Source: Gammaproteobacteria bacterium (GTDB taxonomy: Bacteria; Pseudomonadota; Gammaproteobacteria; Arenicellales; Spongiicolonaceae). Taken from it: 36,673 nucleotides of DNA. The position numbers and the translations under genes are program-made. Of the stretch, positions 7,046 to 15,344 are shown in pieces; the first letter of the stretch is position 1; every line of letters starts with the position of its first letter. The notes beneath the pieces are model-generated. The model ran no database searches, was not told where the DNA came from, and worked only from the letters and a program-made list of their open reading frames with translations. The DNA lies in assembly GCA_028817275.1 (NCBI GenBank), contig JAPPPZ010000123.1, positions 1 to 36,673 of the forward strand, read 5' to 3'.

Positions 7046-9469
7046 ATGGTTTACCTCGTCGCCCTCGCCGTTGTTCTTGCGCTGCTGTTTGTGCATGCAA
7101 GGCGCGCGCTGCCGCGCGAGGTGTGGCTGGCCGGCGGCGCCGGGCTGCTTTTGCTGCTCAGCCTCGGCGGCGGTGTCGGGTTTTTTTCCGGGCTGCTGCT
7201 GTGGATTCTGTTTCTCGGCGGCGCGGCGGTGATGTTGACGCCGGCCTGGCGCATGCGCTGGCTGAGCGCGCCGCTGCTGGCGCGCATCCGCAAAACCCTG
7301 CCGCCGGTGTCGGCCACCGAGCGCGAGGCCATCGACGCCGGCACGGTGTGGTGGGACGCGCAATTGTTCCGCGGCGACCCGGACTTCGGCGAACTGCTGG
7401 CGACAAAGCCGGCCGCCCTCACCGCCGCCGAGCGCGCTTATCTCGATGGGCCGGTGGAGGAGTTGTGCGCGATGCTGGATGACTGGGAAATCACCGAAAA
7501 CCGCGACCTGCCGCCGGCGGTGTGGAATTTTCTGAAGGAAAAAAAGTTTTTCGCCATCAACATTCCGCAGCGCTACGGCGGCCTCGGTTTTTCACCGGCG
7601 GCCAACTCGGCGGTGGTGCTGAAGGTGTGCAGCCGCAGTTCCAGCGCCGGGGTGACGGTGATGGTGCCCAACTCCCTCGGCCCCGCCGAGTTGCTGCTGC
7701 ACTACGGCACCGAGGAGCAGAAAAACCACCACTTGCCGCGCCTCGCCGCCGGCCGCGACATTCCATGCTTCGCCCTCACCGGTCCGTGGGCCGGCAGCGA
7801 CGCCGCAAGCATGACCGACAGCGGCGTGCTCACCGAAGTGGAGCGCGGCGGTACCAAAGTGCTGGGCTTCAAAGTCACCTGCGACAAGCGCTACATCACG
7901 TTGGCCCCGGTGGCCACCGTTATCGGACTCGCGTTTCGCGCCTGTGACCCGGACGGCCTGCTGGGCGGCGGCGATCCGGACCTCGGCATCACCTGCGCGC
8001 TGGTGCCGCACAACGCCCCGGGACTCAGCCTCGGCGCCCGCCACCGGCCGCTGTCGGCGGTTTTCATGAACGGCCCCATTCGCGGCGACGAGGTCTTCGT
8101 TCCGCTGGACTGGATCATCGGCGGCCGCGACGGCATCGGCAAAGGCTGGCGCATGCTGATGGAATCCCTCGCCGCCGGCCGCGCCATTTCGCTGCCGGCC
8201 TCCGGGGTCGCCATGGCCAAACTGGCCTGCGCCGCCAGCGGCGCCTACGCCCGGGTGCGCCGCCAGTTCAACCTGCCCATCAGCAAATTTGAAGGCGTGG
8301 AAGAAGTCCTCGCGCGCATGGGCGGCACCACCTACGCCATGGACGCCGCCCGGCGGCTGACCCTGGCCGCGCTGCTGCAGGGGGAAAAACCGTCGGTGAT
8401 TTCGGCCATGGTCAAGTTCCACCTCACCGAGGGCGGGCGGCGCGTGGTGTGCGACGCCATGGACATCCACGGCGGCCGCGGCATCTGCGCCGGCCCGGCC
8501 AACTACCTCGCCGCCGCCTACCAGCAGTTGCCCATCGCCATCACCGTGGAGGGCGCCAACATCCTGACCCGCAGTTTAATCATCTTCGGCCAGGGCGCCA
8601 TGCGCTGCCACCCGTTCCTGCTGCGCGAGATGGCCGCCGCCGCTGACGATGGCGACGATGCGCTGCACGAGTTTGACCGCGTCCTGTGCGAACACCTGGC
8701 GTACACCGCCGGCAATGCGGCGCGCGCTTTTGTCCGCGCCGTTGGCGGCGGGTTCACGGTTAAAGTACCGCCCGCCGCCGGCGGAAGCGAGCGCAACTAC
8801 TACCGCCGGGCGGCCAGATGGTGCGCGGCGTTTGCGCTGCTGGCCGATGTGTCGCTGCTGCTGCTCGGCGGCGCGCTGAAGCGCAGGGAAAAAATCGCCG
8901 GCCGTTTCGCCGATGCGCTGGGGCATCTGTATTTGTGCAGCGCGGCGTTGAAAATCTTCCACGAAGACGGCGCGCCGGAAGAGGACCGCCCGCTGCTGGC
9001 CTGGGCCTGTGAGCACAGCCTGGCCGAGGTGGAAACGGCGCTGCAGGGCGTGCTGCACAATTTTCCCTCGCGCGCGATGGCGGTGGCGTTGCGGCTGGCG
9101 GTGGCGCCCTTTGGTTTTCGCGCATCGCCGCCGGCCGATGCAACCGGCGCAAAAATCGCCGCGCTGATGACCACGCCGGGGCCGGCGCGCGAGCGGCTGG
9201 TGAACGGAATTTACCGCAGCGCCGATGCCGCCGATGTCACCGGCCGGCTGGAGCACGCCCTCACCGCCGTCCTGCGCGCGGAACCGGTGGAAAAACGCCT
9301 GCGCAAAGAAGGCCGCGCGCAGCCGGTCGGCGTTGCCCATGAAACGTGGGTGAAGGCGCTGGCGGAGGAAGGCGCGCTCAGTGCCGAGGAGGCGGCGCAA
9401 CTGACGGCGGCGCGGGCGGCGACTTTTGCGGCGATTTCGGTGGATGAGTTCGACCCGGCCGCCGGATAG
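7046..9469 (+). CDS. fadE: Membrane-associated acyl-CoA dehydrogenase, FadE type
   Basis: This protein catalyses the first, FAD-dependent dehydrogenation of acyl-CoA in beta-oxidation. Its length of 807 aa is close to E. coli FadE (814) and far above ordinary acyl-CoA dehydrogenases. Residues 1-65 hold two or three hydrophobic segments that would anchor it in the inner membrane. Family motifs include IPQRYGGLGF, FALTGPWAGSDAASM, DAMDIHGGRG and VEGANILTRSLIIFGQG (about residue 500). The extended C-terminal domain is typical of FadE. One oddity is LTGPWAGSD where the family usually has LTSPEAGSD in the substrate/flavin loop. The start is an ATG 6 nt after the previous stop. It converges with the radical SAM gene, with 3 nt between stops. 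Confidence 0.94.
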   Translation: MVYLVALAVVLALLFVHARRALPREVWLAGGAGLLLLLSLGGGVGFFSGLLLWILFLGGAAVMLTPAWRMRWLSAPLLARIRKTLPPVSATEREAIDAGTVWWDAQLFRGDPDFGELLATKPAALTAAERAYLDGPVEELCAMLDDWEITENRDLPPAVWNFLKEKKFFAINIPQRYGGLGFSPAANSAVVLKVCSRSSSAGVTVMVPNSLGPAELLLHYGTEEQKNHHLPRLAAGRDIPCFALTGPWAGSDAASMTDSGVLTEVERGGTKVLGFKVTCDKRYITLAPVATVIGLAFRACDPDGLLGGGDPDLGITCALVPHNAPGLSLGARHRPLSAVFMNGPIRGDEVFVPLDWIIGGRDGIGKGWRMLMESLAAGRAISLPASGVAMAKLACAASGAYARVRRQFNLPISKFEGVEEVLARMGGTTYAMDAARRLTLAALLQGEKPSVISAMVKFHLTEGGRRVVCDAMDIHGGRGICAGPANYLAAAYQQLPIAITVEGANILTRSLIIFGQGAMRCHPFLLREMAAAADDGDDALHEFDRVLCEHLAYTAGNAARAFVRAVGGGFTVKVPPAAGGSERNYYRRAARWCAAFALLADVSLLLLGGALKRREKIAGRFADALGHLYLCSAALKIFHEDGAPEEDRPLLAWACEHSLAEVETALQGVLHNFPSRAMAVALRLAVAPFGFRASPPADATGAKIAALMTTPGPARERLVNGIYRSADAADVTGRLEHALTAVLRAEPVEKRLRKEGRAQPVGVAHETWVKALAEEGALSAEEAAQLTAARAATFAAISVDEFDPAAG

Positions 9470-9472
9470 CGG

Positions 9473-10381
9473 TCAAAACGGCGGGGCGAAACCGTCCTTG
9501 CCCTCGCCGAGATGGGGCAGGCTTTTTTTCAACGTGGCGAACACCCGCTGGTAATGTTTCAGGTAACGCGCCTGATATTCGGCCTCGCCGCAGTTTAATT
9601 TTTCCGCCATCACCGCCACCGCCTCGGCGCGCGTCTGGGCGACGAATTTGCCCTTGCCGAAATGAAACGGCTGCGCGATAAATTTTTTCACGCCGGTGGC
9701 CGATAAATCTTTCACAAAGCCATCCGGATTGGAAACCAGCAGCAGGGGCGTCATGGTGATGCAGGCATCCACGCCCGCTTGCGCCACTTGGCCGATGGCA
9801 CCCATGCGCACGGCGTTGGACGGACAGGACGGCTCAAAGGCGCGGCGAATATTTTCATCGTCGGTGGTGATGGTCATGTTCACCTGAACGCGCCCGCCGG
9901 CTTGTTCAATCCTTTGATACACGTCGCAATCTCTTGCGACCATCGGGCTTCTGGTTTGCACCACGAGTTTGGGCTTGTGCGCCGCTAACGCCTCCAGCAA
10001 TGCGCGGGTCAGGCGCAGTTTCTTTTCCAGCGGCTGGTACGGGTCGGTGACGCTGCTCAGGTAGATGAGTTTGCCGCCAAGGCTGCCCGGCTTGTGCTTC
10101 TCCAGAAGCGCCACGGCGTTTTCCTTGACCCGCACCCATTTGCCCCAGTCATCCGGGTAAAATCCGCCGCGCGAAAAGAAAGCCGCATAACAATATGTGC
10201 ACCCGAAAGAGCAGCCGTTGTATGGATTCAGGGTGAAGTCGTATCCACTTAAAAAACCGCCGGCGCGAGTCAAAATGGCGCGGGCGTTTTCATATGACAC
10301 CGCCGCATTTCCCGATGTGCCGGGTTTGCCCGCGGCGGAATGCAGCGGATTAATTTGACGGGCGGGCGCATTAAGATACAT
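9473..10381 (-). CDS. SPL-family radical SAM protein (spore photoproduct lyase-like fold)
   Basis: A 302-aa radical S-adenosylmethionine protein. The iron-sulfur site is CSFGCTYCYA, with C57, C61 and C64 (CX3CX2C), preceded by LNPYNG, the pattern of the SPL / Rv2578c-like group. Later strands contain KLIYLSSVTDPYQP and VQTRSPMVARD, also shared with that group. These are generally annotated only as SPL-family radical SAM; true spore photoproduct lyase is restricted to spore formers, so DNA repair is not implied. I chose the ATG at 10381. The longer TTG frame to 10417 would overlap a TTGACA box reading toward this gene. It sits between fadE and the acyl-CoA synthetase on the opposite strand. 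Confidence 0.8.
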   Translation of the reverse strand: MYLNAPARQINPLHSAAGKPGTSGNAAVSYENARAILTRAGGFLSGYDFTLNPYNGCSFGCTYCYAAFFSRGGFYPDDWGKWVRVKENAVALLEKHKPGSLGGKLIYLSSVTDPYQPLEKKLRLTRALLEALAAHKPKLVVQTRSPMVARDCDVYQRIEQAGGRVQVNMTITTDDENIRRAFEPSCPSNAVRMGAIGQVAQAGVDACITMTPLLLVSNPDGFVKDLSATGVKKFIAQPFHFGKGKFVAQTRAEAVAVMAEKLNCGEAEYQARYLKHYQRVFATLKKSLPHLGEGKDGFAPPF

Positions 10382-10401
10382 TTGGCGTAGAATTTGACGG
10401 G
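10352..10401. promoter_or_regulatory. Direct repeat AATTTGACGGG, two copies 39 bp apart
   Basis: The 11-mer AATTTGACGGG occurs at 10352-10362 and again at 10391-10401, in the gap between the divergent radical SAM and acyl-CoA synthetase genes; the first copy overlaps the 5' end of the radical SAM gene. The second copy also forms an imperfect inverted repeat with CCCGTGTCAA (10408-10417). The layout fits a shared operator, but no regulator is known. Confidence 0.3.
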
Positions 10402-10437
10402 AAAGCGCCCGTGTCAAGTTCCCAAGCCCGCGAAAAA

Positions 10438-12204
10438 ATGAACCGCCCCCCCAAACGCGAAAGCCGCGCCGCCACCGACATTATTGCCGCCGGGCAGGCC
10501 GGGACTTTGTCCGGGTTGTTTGCCGAGCGGGTGGCGCGGTCGCCGCACAAGGCCGCGTTCCATGAGTTTGACGCCGATGCCGGGCAGTGGAAAACTTTTT
10601 CGTGGAGCGATGTGGCGCATGAGGCGGCGCGCTGGCAGGCGGCGTTTCGGGCGATGGGACTGGCCGCCGGCGAGCGCGTTGCGCTGCTGCATGCGAACAG
10701 CCGCCACTGGGCGGCGGTGGACCAGGCGGCGCTGGGCCTGAACCTGGCGGTGGTGCCGCTGTATGTGGACGACCGCGCGAGCAACCTGGTTTACATTCTC
10801 CGCCACACCGAGGCGCGCGCGCTGGTGGTGCAGCGGCATGAGCAATGGCGGCACATCGCCGAGGAAAGCGACGACTCGCTGCCGTCCATCGCCCGGGTGT
10901 TTGTGGTGGACGGCGATGGCGGCGGTGACGGCCGCGTGCATTTTGCACAGCATCTGCCCGATGGCGCCGGCAATGCCACCGCCTACCGCGGCGACCCCCA
11001 CAGTCTGGCCAGCATTGTGTACACCTCCGGCACCACCGGCCGGCCCAAGGGCGTGATGCTGAGCCACGCCAACATCCTGTGGAATGTGCACGGCAGCATT
11101 CAGAAAATTAAAATCCGCACCGATGATTTGTTTCTTTCCTTCCTGCCGCTGTCGCACACGTTTGAGCGCAGCGTCGGCTACTACCTGCCGGTGATGGCCG
11201 GCGCCGAGGTGGCGTTCAACCGCTCCATCGACCAACTGGCCGACGACCTGCGCGAGATGCGCCCCACCGTTTTAATTGCGGTGCCGCGAATCTTTGAACG
11301 CGTGCAGCGCAAACTCGCCGCGCAACTGGACGCCGGGCCGCGCCTGCGCAAAATGTTTTTTCACCTTGCGGTGGCCGTCGGCTGGCGGAAATTTTTGCGC
11401 CGCCAGGGCCGCGGCTGGTGGACGCCGGATGCGCCGCTGTGGCCGCTCATCGGCAAACCGGTGGCGCGCAAAATCGCCGCGGCCCTCGGCGGCCGGCTGC
11501 GGCTCGCCGTTTGCGGCGGCGCGCCGCTGGCCTTTCATGTGTCGCGCACCTTTCTCGCCCTCGGCGTGGACATTTGCCAGGGCTACGGCCTCACCGAGTC
11601 GGCGCCGGTGCTCACCTCCAACACCCCGGCCGCCAACCGCCCGCGCAGCATCGGCAAGCCCCTGGGCAATGTGCAACTCCGAATCGGCGATGGCGAAGAA
11701 CTGCTGGCGCGCGGCCCCAACATCATGCGCGGCTACTGGCGCGACGAGGCCGCCACCCGCGCCGCCTTCACCGGCGGCGGCGGCGACCGCTGGCTGCGCA
11801 CCGGCGACTGCGCGCGCATGGACGCCGACGGCTTTGTCTACATCACCGGCCGGCGCAAGGAAATTCTGGTGCTGTCCACCGGCGAGAAAATTCCGCCGGC
11901 CGACATGGAGGCGGCAATCAGCGAAGACCCGTTGTTTGAGCAGGTGATGGTGATTGGCGAGGCCAAACCGTTCCTCGCCGCCCTGGCCGTGGTGAACGAG
12001 GAGACGCCGGCGGAGGTTTTGCTGGCGCGCATCAAAACCCGCACCCGCCGCTTCCCCGGCTACGCCCGCATCCGCAAGGTGAGCGCCACCACCGAACCGT
12101 GGACGGTGCAAAACGGCCTGCTGACCCCCACCCTCAAACTCAAGCGCGCCAGCATCCTGCAGCAGTTTGATGCGGAGGTGGAGGAAATGTACGCCGGGCA
12201 CTGA
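10438..12204 (+). CDS. Long-chain acyl-CoA synthetase (AMP-forming, FadD15-like)
   Basis: The product activates fatty acids by forming acyl-AMP and then acyl-CoA. The adenylate-forming core motif IVYTSGTTGRPKGVMLSH lies near residue 193, GYGLTES near 382, and GDCARMDADG followed by YITGRRKEILVLSTGEKI near 456. The last includes the conserved hinge and Lys region. The overall shape, with the EISxxP-like IPPADMEAAI tail, matches the FadD15/long-chain group rather than E. coli FadD. I chose the ATG at 10438 (588 aa); a GTG at 10411 would give 597 aa, and the 9 extra residues are not diagnostic. Together with fadE it suggests a fatty-acid uptake or oxidation locus. The intergenic space to the divergent radical SAM gene is only 56 nt. 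Confidence 0.9.
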   Translation: MNRPPKRESRAATDIIAAGQAGTLSGLFAERVARSPHKAAFHEFDADAGQWKTFSWSDVAHEAARWQAAFRAMGLAAGERVALLHANSRHWAAVDQAALGLNLAVVPLYVDDRASNLVYILRHTEARALVVQRHEQWRHIAEESDDSLPSIARVFVVDGDGGGDGRVHFAQHLPDGAGNATAYRGDPHSLASIVYTSGTTGRPKGVMLSHANILWNVHGSIQKIKIRTDDLFLSFLPLSHTFERSVGYYLPVMAGAEVAFNRSIDQLADDLREMRPTVLIAVPRIFERVQRKLAAQLDAGPRLRKMFFHLAVAVGWRKFLRRQGRGWWTPDAPLWPLIGKPVARKIAAALGGRLRLAVCGGAPLAFHVSRTFLALGVDICQGYGLTESAPVLTSNTPAANRPRSIGKPLGNVQLRIGDGEELLARGPNIMRGYWRDEAATRAAFTGGGGDRWLRTGDCARMDADGFVYITGRRKEILVLSTGEKIPPADMEAAISEDPLFEQVMVIGEAKPFLAALAVVNEETPAEVLLARIKTRTRRFPGYARIRKVSATTEPWTVQNGLLTPTLKLKRASILQQFDAEVEEMYAGH

Positions 12205-12226
12205 ACATGGCGGTGCAGGATGCAAA

Positions 12227-12331
12227 AACGGTGGTTTGGAGCGCGGGAACGGTGGTTGCAAGGGCCGGAATGGTGGTTGCACCCGCGGAAACGCTGGTTT
12301 GAGTGGCGAAAACGGTGACTGCACGGCGCAT
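12227..12331. repeat. Five-unit 21-bp imperfect tandem repeat
   Basis: The core AACGGTGGTT (with one to three changes per copy) begins at 12227, 12248, 12269, 12290 and 12311, exactly 21 bp apart. A TGCA often follows the core. The array lies between the acyl-CoA synthetase stop and the ABC ATPase start. Because 21 is a multiple of 3, the array is open in one plus frame as GN-G-type heptapeptides and in a minus frame as PPF heptapeptides. It is also two turns of DNA, so the units would face the same side of the helix. Confidence 0.8.
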
Positions 12332-12348
12332 GGCGGCGGCGGCGGGCG

Positions 12349-12354
12349 TATAAT
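12349..12354 (+). promoter_or_regulatory. -10 box TATAAT for the ABC exporter genes
   Basis: A consensus TATAAT at 12349-12354 is separated by 7 nt from the ATG at 12362, the same geometry as at 6077. The transcript would be leaderless. There is no Shine-Dalgarno sequence in the CGGCGGC spacer. The 21-bp repeats end about 20 bp upstream, where a -35 or an activator site would lie. Confidence 0.55.
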
Positions 12355-12361
12355 CGGCGGC

Positions 12362-13261
12362 ATGATTTCGGCAAGCGGGCTGCGCAAAAGTTACAACGGG
12401 CGGGAGGCGGTTTGCGGGGTGGATTTTTCGGTGGCGGCGGGGGCCTGCGCCGGGCTGCTGGGGCCGAACGGGGCCGGCAAAACCACCGTAATTCGCATGA
12501 TTTTGGGCCAGTCGCCGCTGTCCGGCGGCGAGTTGGCGGTGTTTGGCATGGCCATGCCGGCGGCGGCGGTGAAGGTGCGGGCGAGAACCGGGGTGGTGCC
12601 GCAACTGGACAACCTGGACCCGGACTTCACCGCCGCCGAGAATCTGGAAACCTACGCGCGCTATTTCGGCATCAAGGCCGCGGAATTCGCCGGGCGCAAG
12701 GAGGCGCTGCTGGATTTTGCCGCCCTCGGCGGCCGCGGCGATGCGCGCATTGAGACGCTGTCCGGCGGCATGCGGCGGCGCCTGTCCATCGCCCGGGCGC
12801 TGGTCAATGACCCGCAATTGATTGTGCTGGACGAGCCCACCACCGGGCTGGACCCGCAGGCGCGGCACCTGATTTGGGCGCGGCTGCGGCAGTTGCGGCA
12901 GCAGGGCAAAACCATGCTGCTGACCACCCACTACATGGAGGAGGCGGAGCGGCTGTGCGACGAGGTGTTCATCATGGACACCGGCCGCATCATTGCGCGC
13001 GGCGCGCCGAAGGAATTAATCCGCCGGACGGTGGAGCCGCATGTGTTTGAGGTGGAGGCAGCCGCGGGGGCGGCGGCCGCGGCGGCCGAAACGGCGGGGG
13101 CGCGGGTGGAAACGGTGGGCGATGTGGTGCTGGCGTATTCCGCGGCGCCGGAAACGGTGGCGGCGGCGTTGAAAACGGTGGCCGGGGCCGACGTACTGCA
13201 CCGGCCGGCGTCGCTGGAGGACGTTTTCCTGCGGCTGACCGGGCGCGGGCTGCGCGATTGA
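12362..13261 (+). CDS. ABC exporter ATP-binding protein, NodI/DrrA-like
   Basis: A 299-aa cytosolic ATPase subunit. Walker A GPNGAGKTT lies near residue 34, the signature LSGGMRRRLSIARAL near 133 and Walker B LIVLDEPTTGLDPQ near 154, followed by the H-loop TTHYMEE. VVPQLDNLDPDFTAAENL is characteristic of the NodI-like branch of ABC-2 exporters. The last 90 residues form the usual accessory domain, here rich in Ala. I set the start at the ATG 7 nt after TATAAT. The frame is open 65 codons further upstream through the 21-bp repeats, but that extension would overlap the previous gene and the promoter. It works with the permease 15 nt downstream. NodI-like pairs are common in non-nodulating bacteria, so the substrate is unknown. 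Confidence 0.93.
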   Translation: MISASGLRKSYNGREAVCGVDFSVAAGACAGLLGPNGAGKTTVIRMILGQSPLSGGELAVFGMAMPAAAVKVRARTGVVPQLDNLDPDFTAAENLETYARYFGIKAAEFAGRKEALLDFAALGGRGDARIETLSGGMRRRLSIARALVNDPQLIVLDEPTTGLDPQARHLIWARLRQLRQQGKTMLLTTHYMEEAERLCDEVFIMDTGRIIARGAPKELIRRTVEPHVFEVEAAAGAAAAAAETAGARVETVGDVVLAYSAAPETVAAALKTVAGADVLHRPASLEDVFLRLTGRGLRD

Positions 13262-13276
13262 CCGGCGAGGTTTGCG

Positions 13277-14029
13277 ATGTTTGCGATGTTTGCAGTGTGG
13301 CGGCGCAACTTTCTGGTGTGGCGGCGGCTGCTGGGGCCGAGCCTGGTGCTGAATATCGGCGAGCCTTTTTTAATCCTGGTGGGGCTGGGTTTCGGCGTCG
13401 GTTATTTCATCGGCGAGATCGGCGGGATGCGCTACCTGGATTTCGTCGCCTCCGGCATCATCGCCTCCTCGGCCATGTTCACCGCCAGTTACGAGGCGCT
13501 GTGGTCGGTGTACACGCGCATGGTGCCGCAGCGCACGTACGAGGCGCTGCTGGCGACGCCGCTGGGGGTGGCGGACATCATGCTCGGCGAGGTTTTGTGG
13601 TGCGCCACCAAATGCACCTTCACCGGCGCCTGCATTCTGCTGGTGGTGGCGCTGTTCGGCAGCGTGCATGGGCCGGGGGCGCTGCTGGCGCTGCCGGTGG
13701 TTTTTGTCAGCGGCGTGTGCTTTGCCTCCATGGCCATGGTGGTGACGACGCGGGCGCGGAGTTACGACTTTTTTTCCTACTACCTGACGCTGTTCATCAC
13801 GCCCATGTTCGTGTTTTGCGGCGTGTTCTACCCGGTGGAGGTGCTGCCGCCGGCGGCCGAGGCGGTGGCGCAGTGGCTGCCGCTGACCCACGCCGTCGCG
13901 CTGCTGCGGCCGCTGGTGGTGGGGCAGCCGCTGGACCAGCCGCTGCTGCACTTTGCGGTGCTGCTGGCCTACACGGCAGCGTCGCTGTGGGTCGCGCTGA
14001 AGTTTGCGCGGCGGCGCCTGCTGGTGTGA
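13277..14029 (+). CDS. ABC-2 type permease, NodJ-like
   Basis: A 250-aa inner-membrane protein with about six hydrophobic segments. An N-terminal FLVWRRLLGPSLVLNIGEP precedes the first segment, and EALLATPL, a conserved cytoplasmic-loop motif of ABC-2/NodJ permeases, is in the first third. The last segment ends with a basic tail ARRRLLV. It follows the ATPase gene by 15 nt and overlaps or abuts sfsA at its stop (GTGTGA). Together the pair would form a two-plus-two exporter for a hydrophobic or glycan-type substrate, which cannot be specified. The start ATG at 13277 has an in-frame ATG alternative three codons later. Confidence 0.9.
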   Translation: MFAMFAVWRRNFLVWRRLLGPSLVLNIGEPFLILVGLGFGVGYFIGEIGGMRYLDFVASGIIASSAMFTASYEALWSVYTRMVPQRTYEALLATPLGVADIMLGEVLWCATKCTFTGACILLVVALFGSVHGPGALLALPVVFVSGVCFASMAMVVTTRARSYDFFSYYLTLFITPMFVFCGVFYPVEVLPPAAEAVAQWLPLTHAVALLRPLVVGQPLDQPLLHFAVLLAYTAASLWVALKFARRRLLV

Positions 14030-14037
14030 GCGGCCGG

Positions 14038-14733
14038 GTGTACCCCATGCCGCGCTTGTACCGCGGCACAATTTTGCGGCGTTACCAGCGGTTCCTCGCC
14101 GATGTGCAACTGGCCCGGGGCGGCATCATCACCGCCCACTGCCCCAACACCGGCGCCATGACCGCCTGCTGGAAGCCGGGCGCGCCGGCGCAACTCTCGC
14201 GCAGTGAAAACCCCGGGCGCAAATTCCCGTACACGCTGGAGCGCGTGGACATGGGCGGCGGCTGGATCGGGGTGAACACCGTGCGGGTGAACCACATCAT
14301 CGCCCACGCCCTCACCCACGGCCGCATCCCGCAACTGGCCGGCTACCGTGAGATGCGGCGCGAGGTGGTTTTCCATTCGCCGGGCATGGCGCCGGCGCGT
14401 TTTGACTTTTGCCTGCGCGGCAAAAACCGCGCGGATGCTTTTGTTGAAGTTAAAAACGCGACGCTGTTGGTGGGCGACAGCGTGCAGTTCCCCGATGCCG
14501 TCACCGGGCGCGGCCGCAAACACTTGCAACTGCTGATGCGCGCCAGAAAACTCGGCCGCCGCGCGGTCGTCCTGTTCGCTGTCAACCGCCCGGAAGGCGG
14601 CCACTTCACCCCGGCCCGCGCCATTGACCCGGAATACGCCGACACCCTGGAACAGGCCGCCGCCATGGGCGTGGAAATCATCGCCCTCCGCCTGCGGCAC
14701 ACGGCGCGCGGGGTGGAATGCGTGAGTGGATGA
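14038..14733 (+). CDS. sfsA: DNA/RNA nuclease SfsA
   Basis: The sequence matches the SfsA family over its length: YRGTILRRYQRFLADVQLA at the N terminus, HCPNTGAMTACWKPG, the nuclease core FDFCL and FVEVKNATL (PD-(D/E)XK-type D and ExK), then QFPDAVTGRGRKHLQ and VVLFAVNRPEG. E. coli SfsA was first described as a maltose-regulator suppressor and later as a nuclease. The length of about 231 aa is normal. Possible starts are GTG 14026 (overlapping the permease stop), GTG 14038 and ATG 14047; I give 14038 because it best matches the family N-terminal length, but this is not certain. It probably shares a transcript with the ABC genes. Confidence 0.92.
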   Translation: MYPMPRLYRGTILRRYQRFLADVQLARGGIITAHCPNTGAMTACWKPGAPAQLSRSENPGRKFPYTLERVDMGGGWIGVNTVRVNHIIAHALTHGRIPQLAGYREMRREVVFHSPGMAPARFDFCLRGKNRADAFVEVKNATLLVGDSVQFPDAVTGRGRKHLQLLMRARKLGRRAVVLFAVNRPEGGHFTPARAIDPEYADTLEQAAAMGVEIIALRLRHTARGVECVSG

Positions 14734-14762
14734 GCGGGCGGCGGGGGGAGGGTGGTTGGCAG

Positions 14763-14771
14763 TGCTATACT
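14763..14771 (+). promoter_or_regulatory. Extended -10 promoter TGCTATACT for the VWA/stator operon
   Basis: TGCTATACT with hexamer 14766-14771 lies 6 nt before the ATG at 14778, predicting a leaderless transcript for the first gene of the eight-gene operon. No other strong promoter-like element was noticed between 14778 and 22950, where genes overlap or nearly touch. Confidence 0.65.
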
Positions 14772-14777
14772 GCCGCC

Positions 14778-15344
14778 ATGACATGCGCAGTGCAATTTCT
14801 TGCGCGGGCCGCCGTTGTCCTGCTGCTGTTTTCCGCGCCGGCGGCGTGGGGGCAAATCGGCGACGACTGCACCGAGGTGGAAATCCATTATGAGGACGAC
14901 GCCACGTTGACCAAAGCGGAAAAACTGGCGCTGATGGAGCAGGCTTTTCAGGAATCGCTGAGCCGCTACTCGCACTGCCAGAATTCTTCCGGCGGCGGCG
15001 CGCAATCCGGCGCATCCGCATCCATTGCCGGCACCGAGGGTGAGGGCGAGGGTGAAGGCGAGGGCGGCGGCGGCGGCGAGGCGGCGGCCTCAGCCTCCGT
15101 TTCCGGAACCGAAGCCGCCGCCGAACAAAAAGAACCCGCGCAAACCGCCGCCGCGCAGCAGCCGGGCGGTGACTCCGGCGGCAAACTCCCGGAAGATATT
15201 CCGCCGGCCGACAACGACAGCATTGTGGAAGCGCAAATTCGCGCCGCCGCCATGGCCGAGCCGGACCCTGAAACCAAGGCCGCTCTGTGGAACGAGTACC
15301 GCAAATACAAAGGCCTGCCGACCGTTGACGAGGAATCCCAATGA
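14778..15344 (+). CDS. Secreted acidic low-complexity protein (operon gene 1)
   Basis: A 188-aa protein with a clear signal peptide: a hydrophobic stretch AAVVLLLFSAPAAWG, with cleavage probably before Q. The mature part opens with a short conserved-looking domain including DDCTEVEIHYEDDATLTKAE and two Cys that could pair (DDC and SHC). A middle linker of Gly-Glu and Ala-Ser repeats contains the near-duplicates ASASIAGTE and ASASVSGTE. The C-terminal domain is LPEDIPPADNDSIVEAQIR to LWNEYRKYKGLP. I know no function. The start at 14778 follows the promoter by 6 nt; a longer frame from 14718 would begin inside sfsA. The stop overlaps the next ATG (ATGA). Probably periplasmic and a partner of the other envelope proteins of this operon. 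Confidence 0.85.
   Translation: MTCAVQFLARAAVVLLLFSAPAAWGQIGDDCTEVEIHYEDDATLTKAEKLALMEQAFQESLSRYSHCQNSSGGGAQSGASASIAGTEGEGEGEGEGGGGGEAAASASVSGTEAAAEQKEPAQTAAAQQPGGDSGGKLPEDIPPADNDSIVEAQIRAAAMAEPDPETKAALWNEYRKYKGLPTVDEESQ

Noticed and set aside
9473-10381. True spore photoproduct lyase
   Set aside because: The fold family matches, but the wider SPL-like group in non-spore-formers has no established photoproduct repair role.
12227-12331. CRISPR array
   Set aside because: The 21-bp units are contiguous imperfect repeats without spacers, and there are no cas genes.
12167-12361. A 65-residue N-terminal extension of the ABC ATPase through the 21-bp repeats
   Set aside because: It would start with TTG inside the acyl-CoA synthetase gene and cross a consensus TATAAT. 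The ATG at 12362 gives the normal family N terminus.
12362-14029. Nod-factor export (nodI/nodJ function)
   Set aside because: Only the exporter pair is similar; no nod biosynthesis genes are present and such pairs are widespread outside rhizobia.
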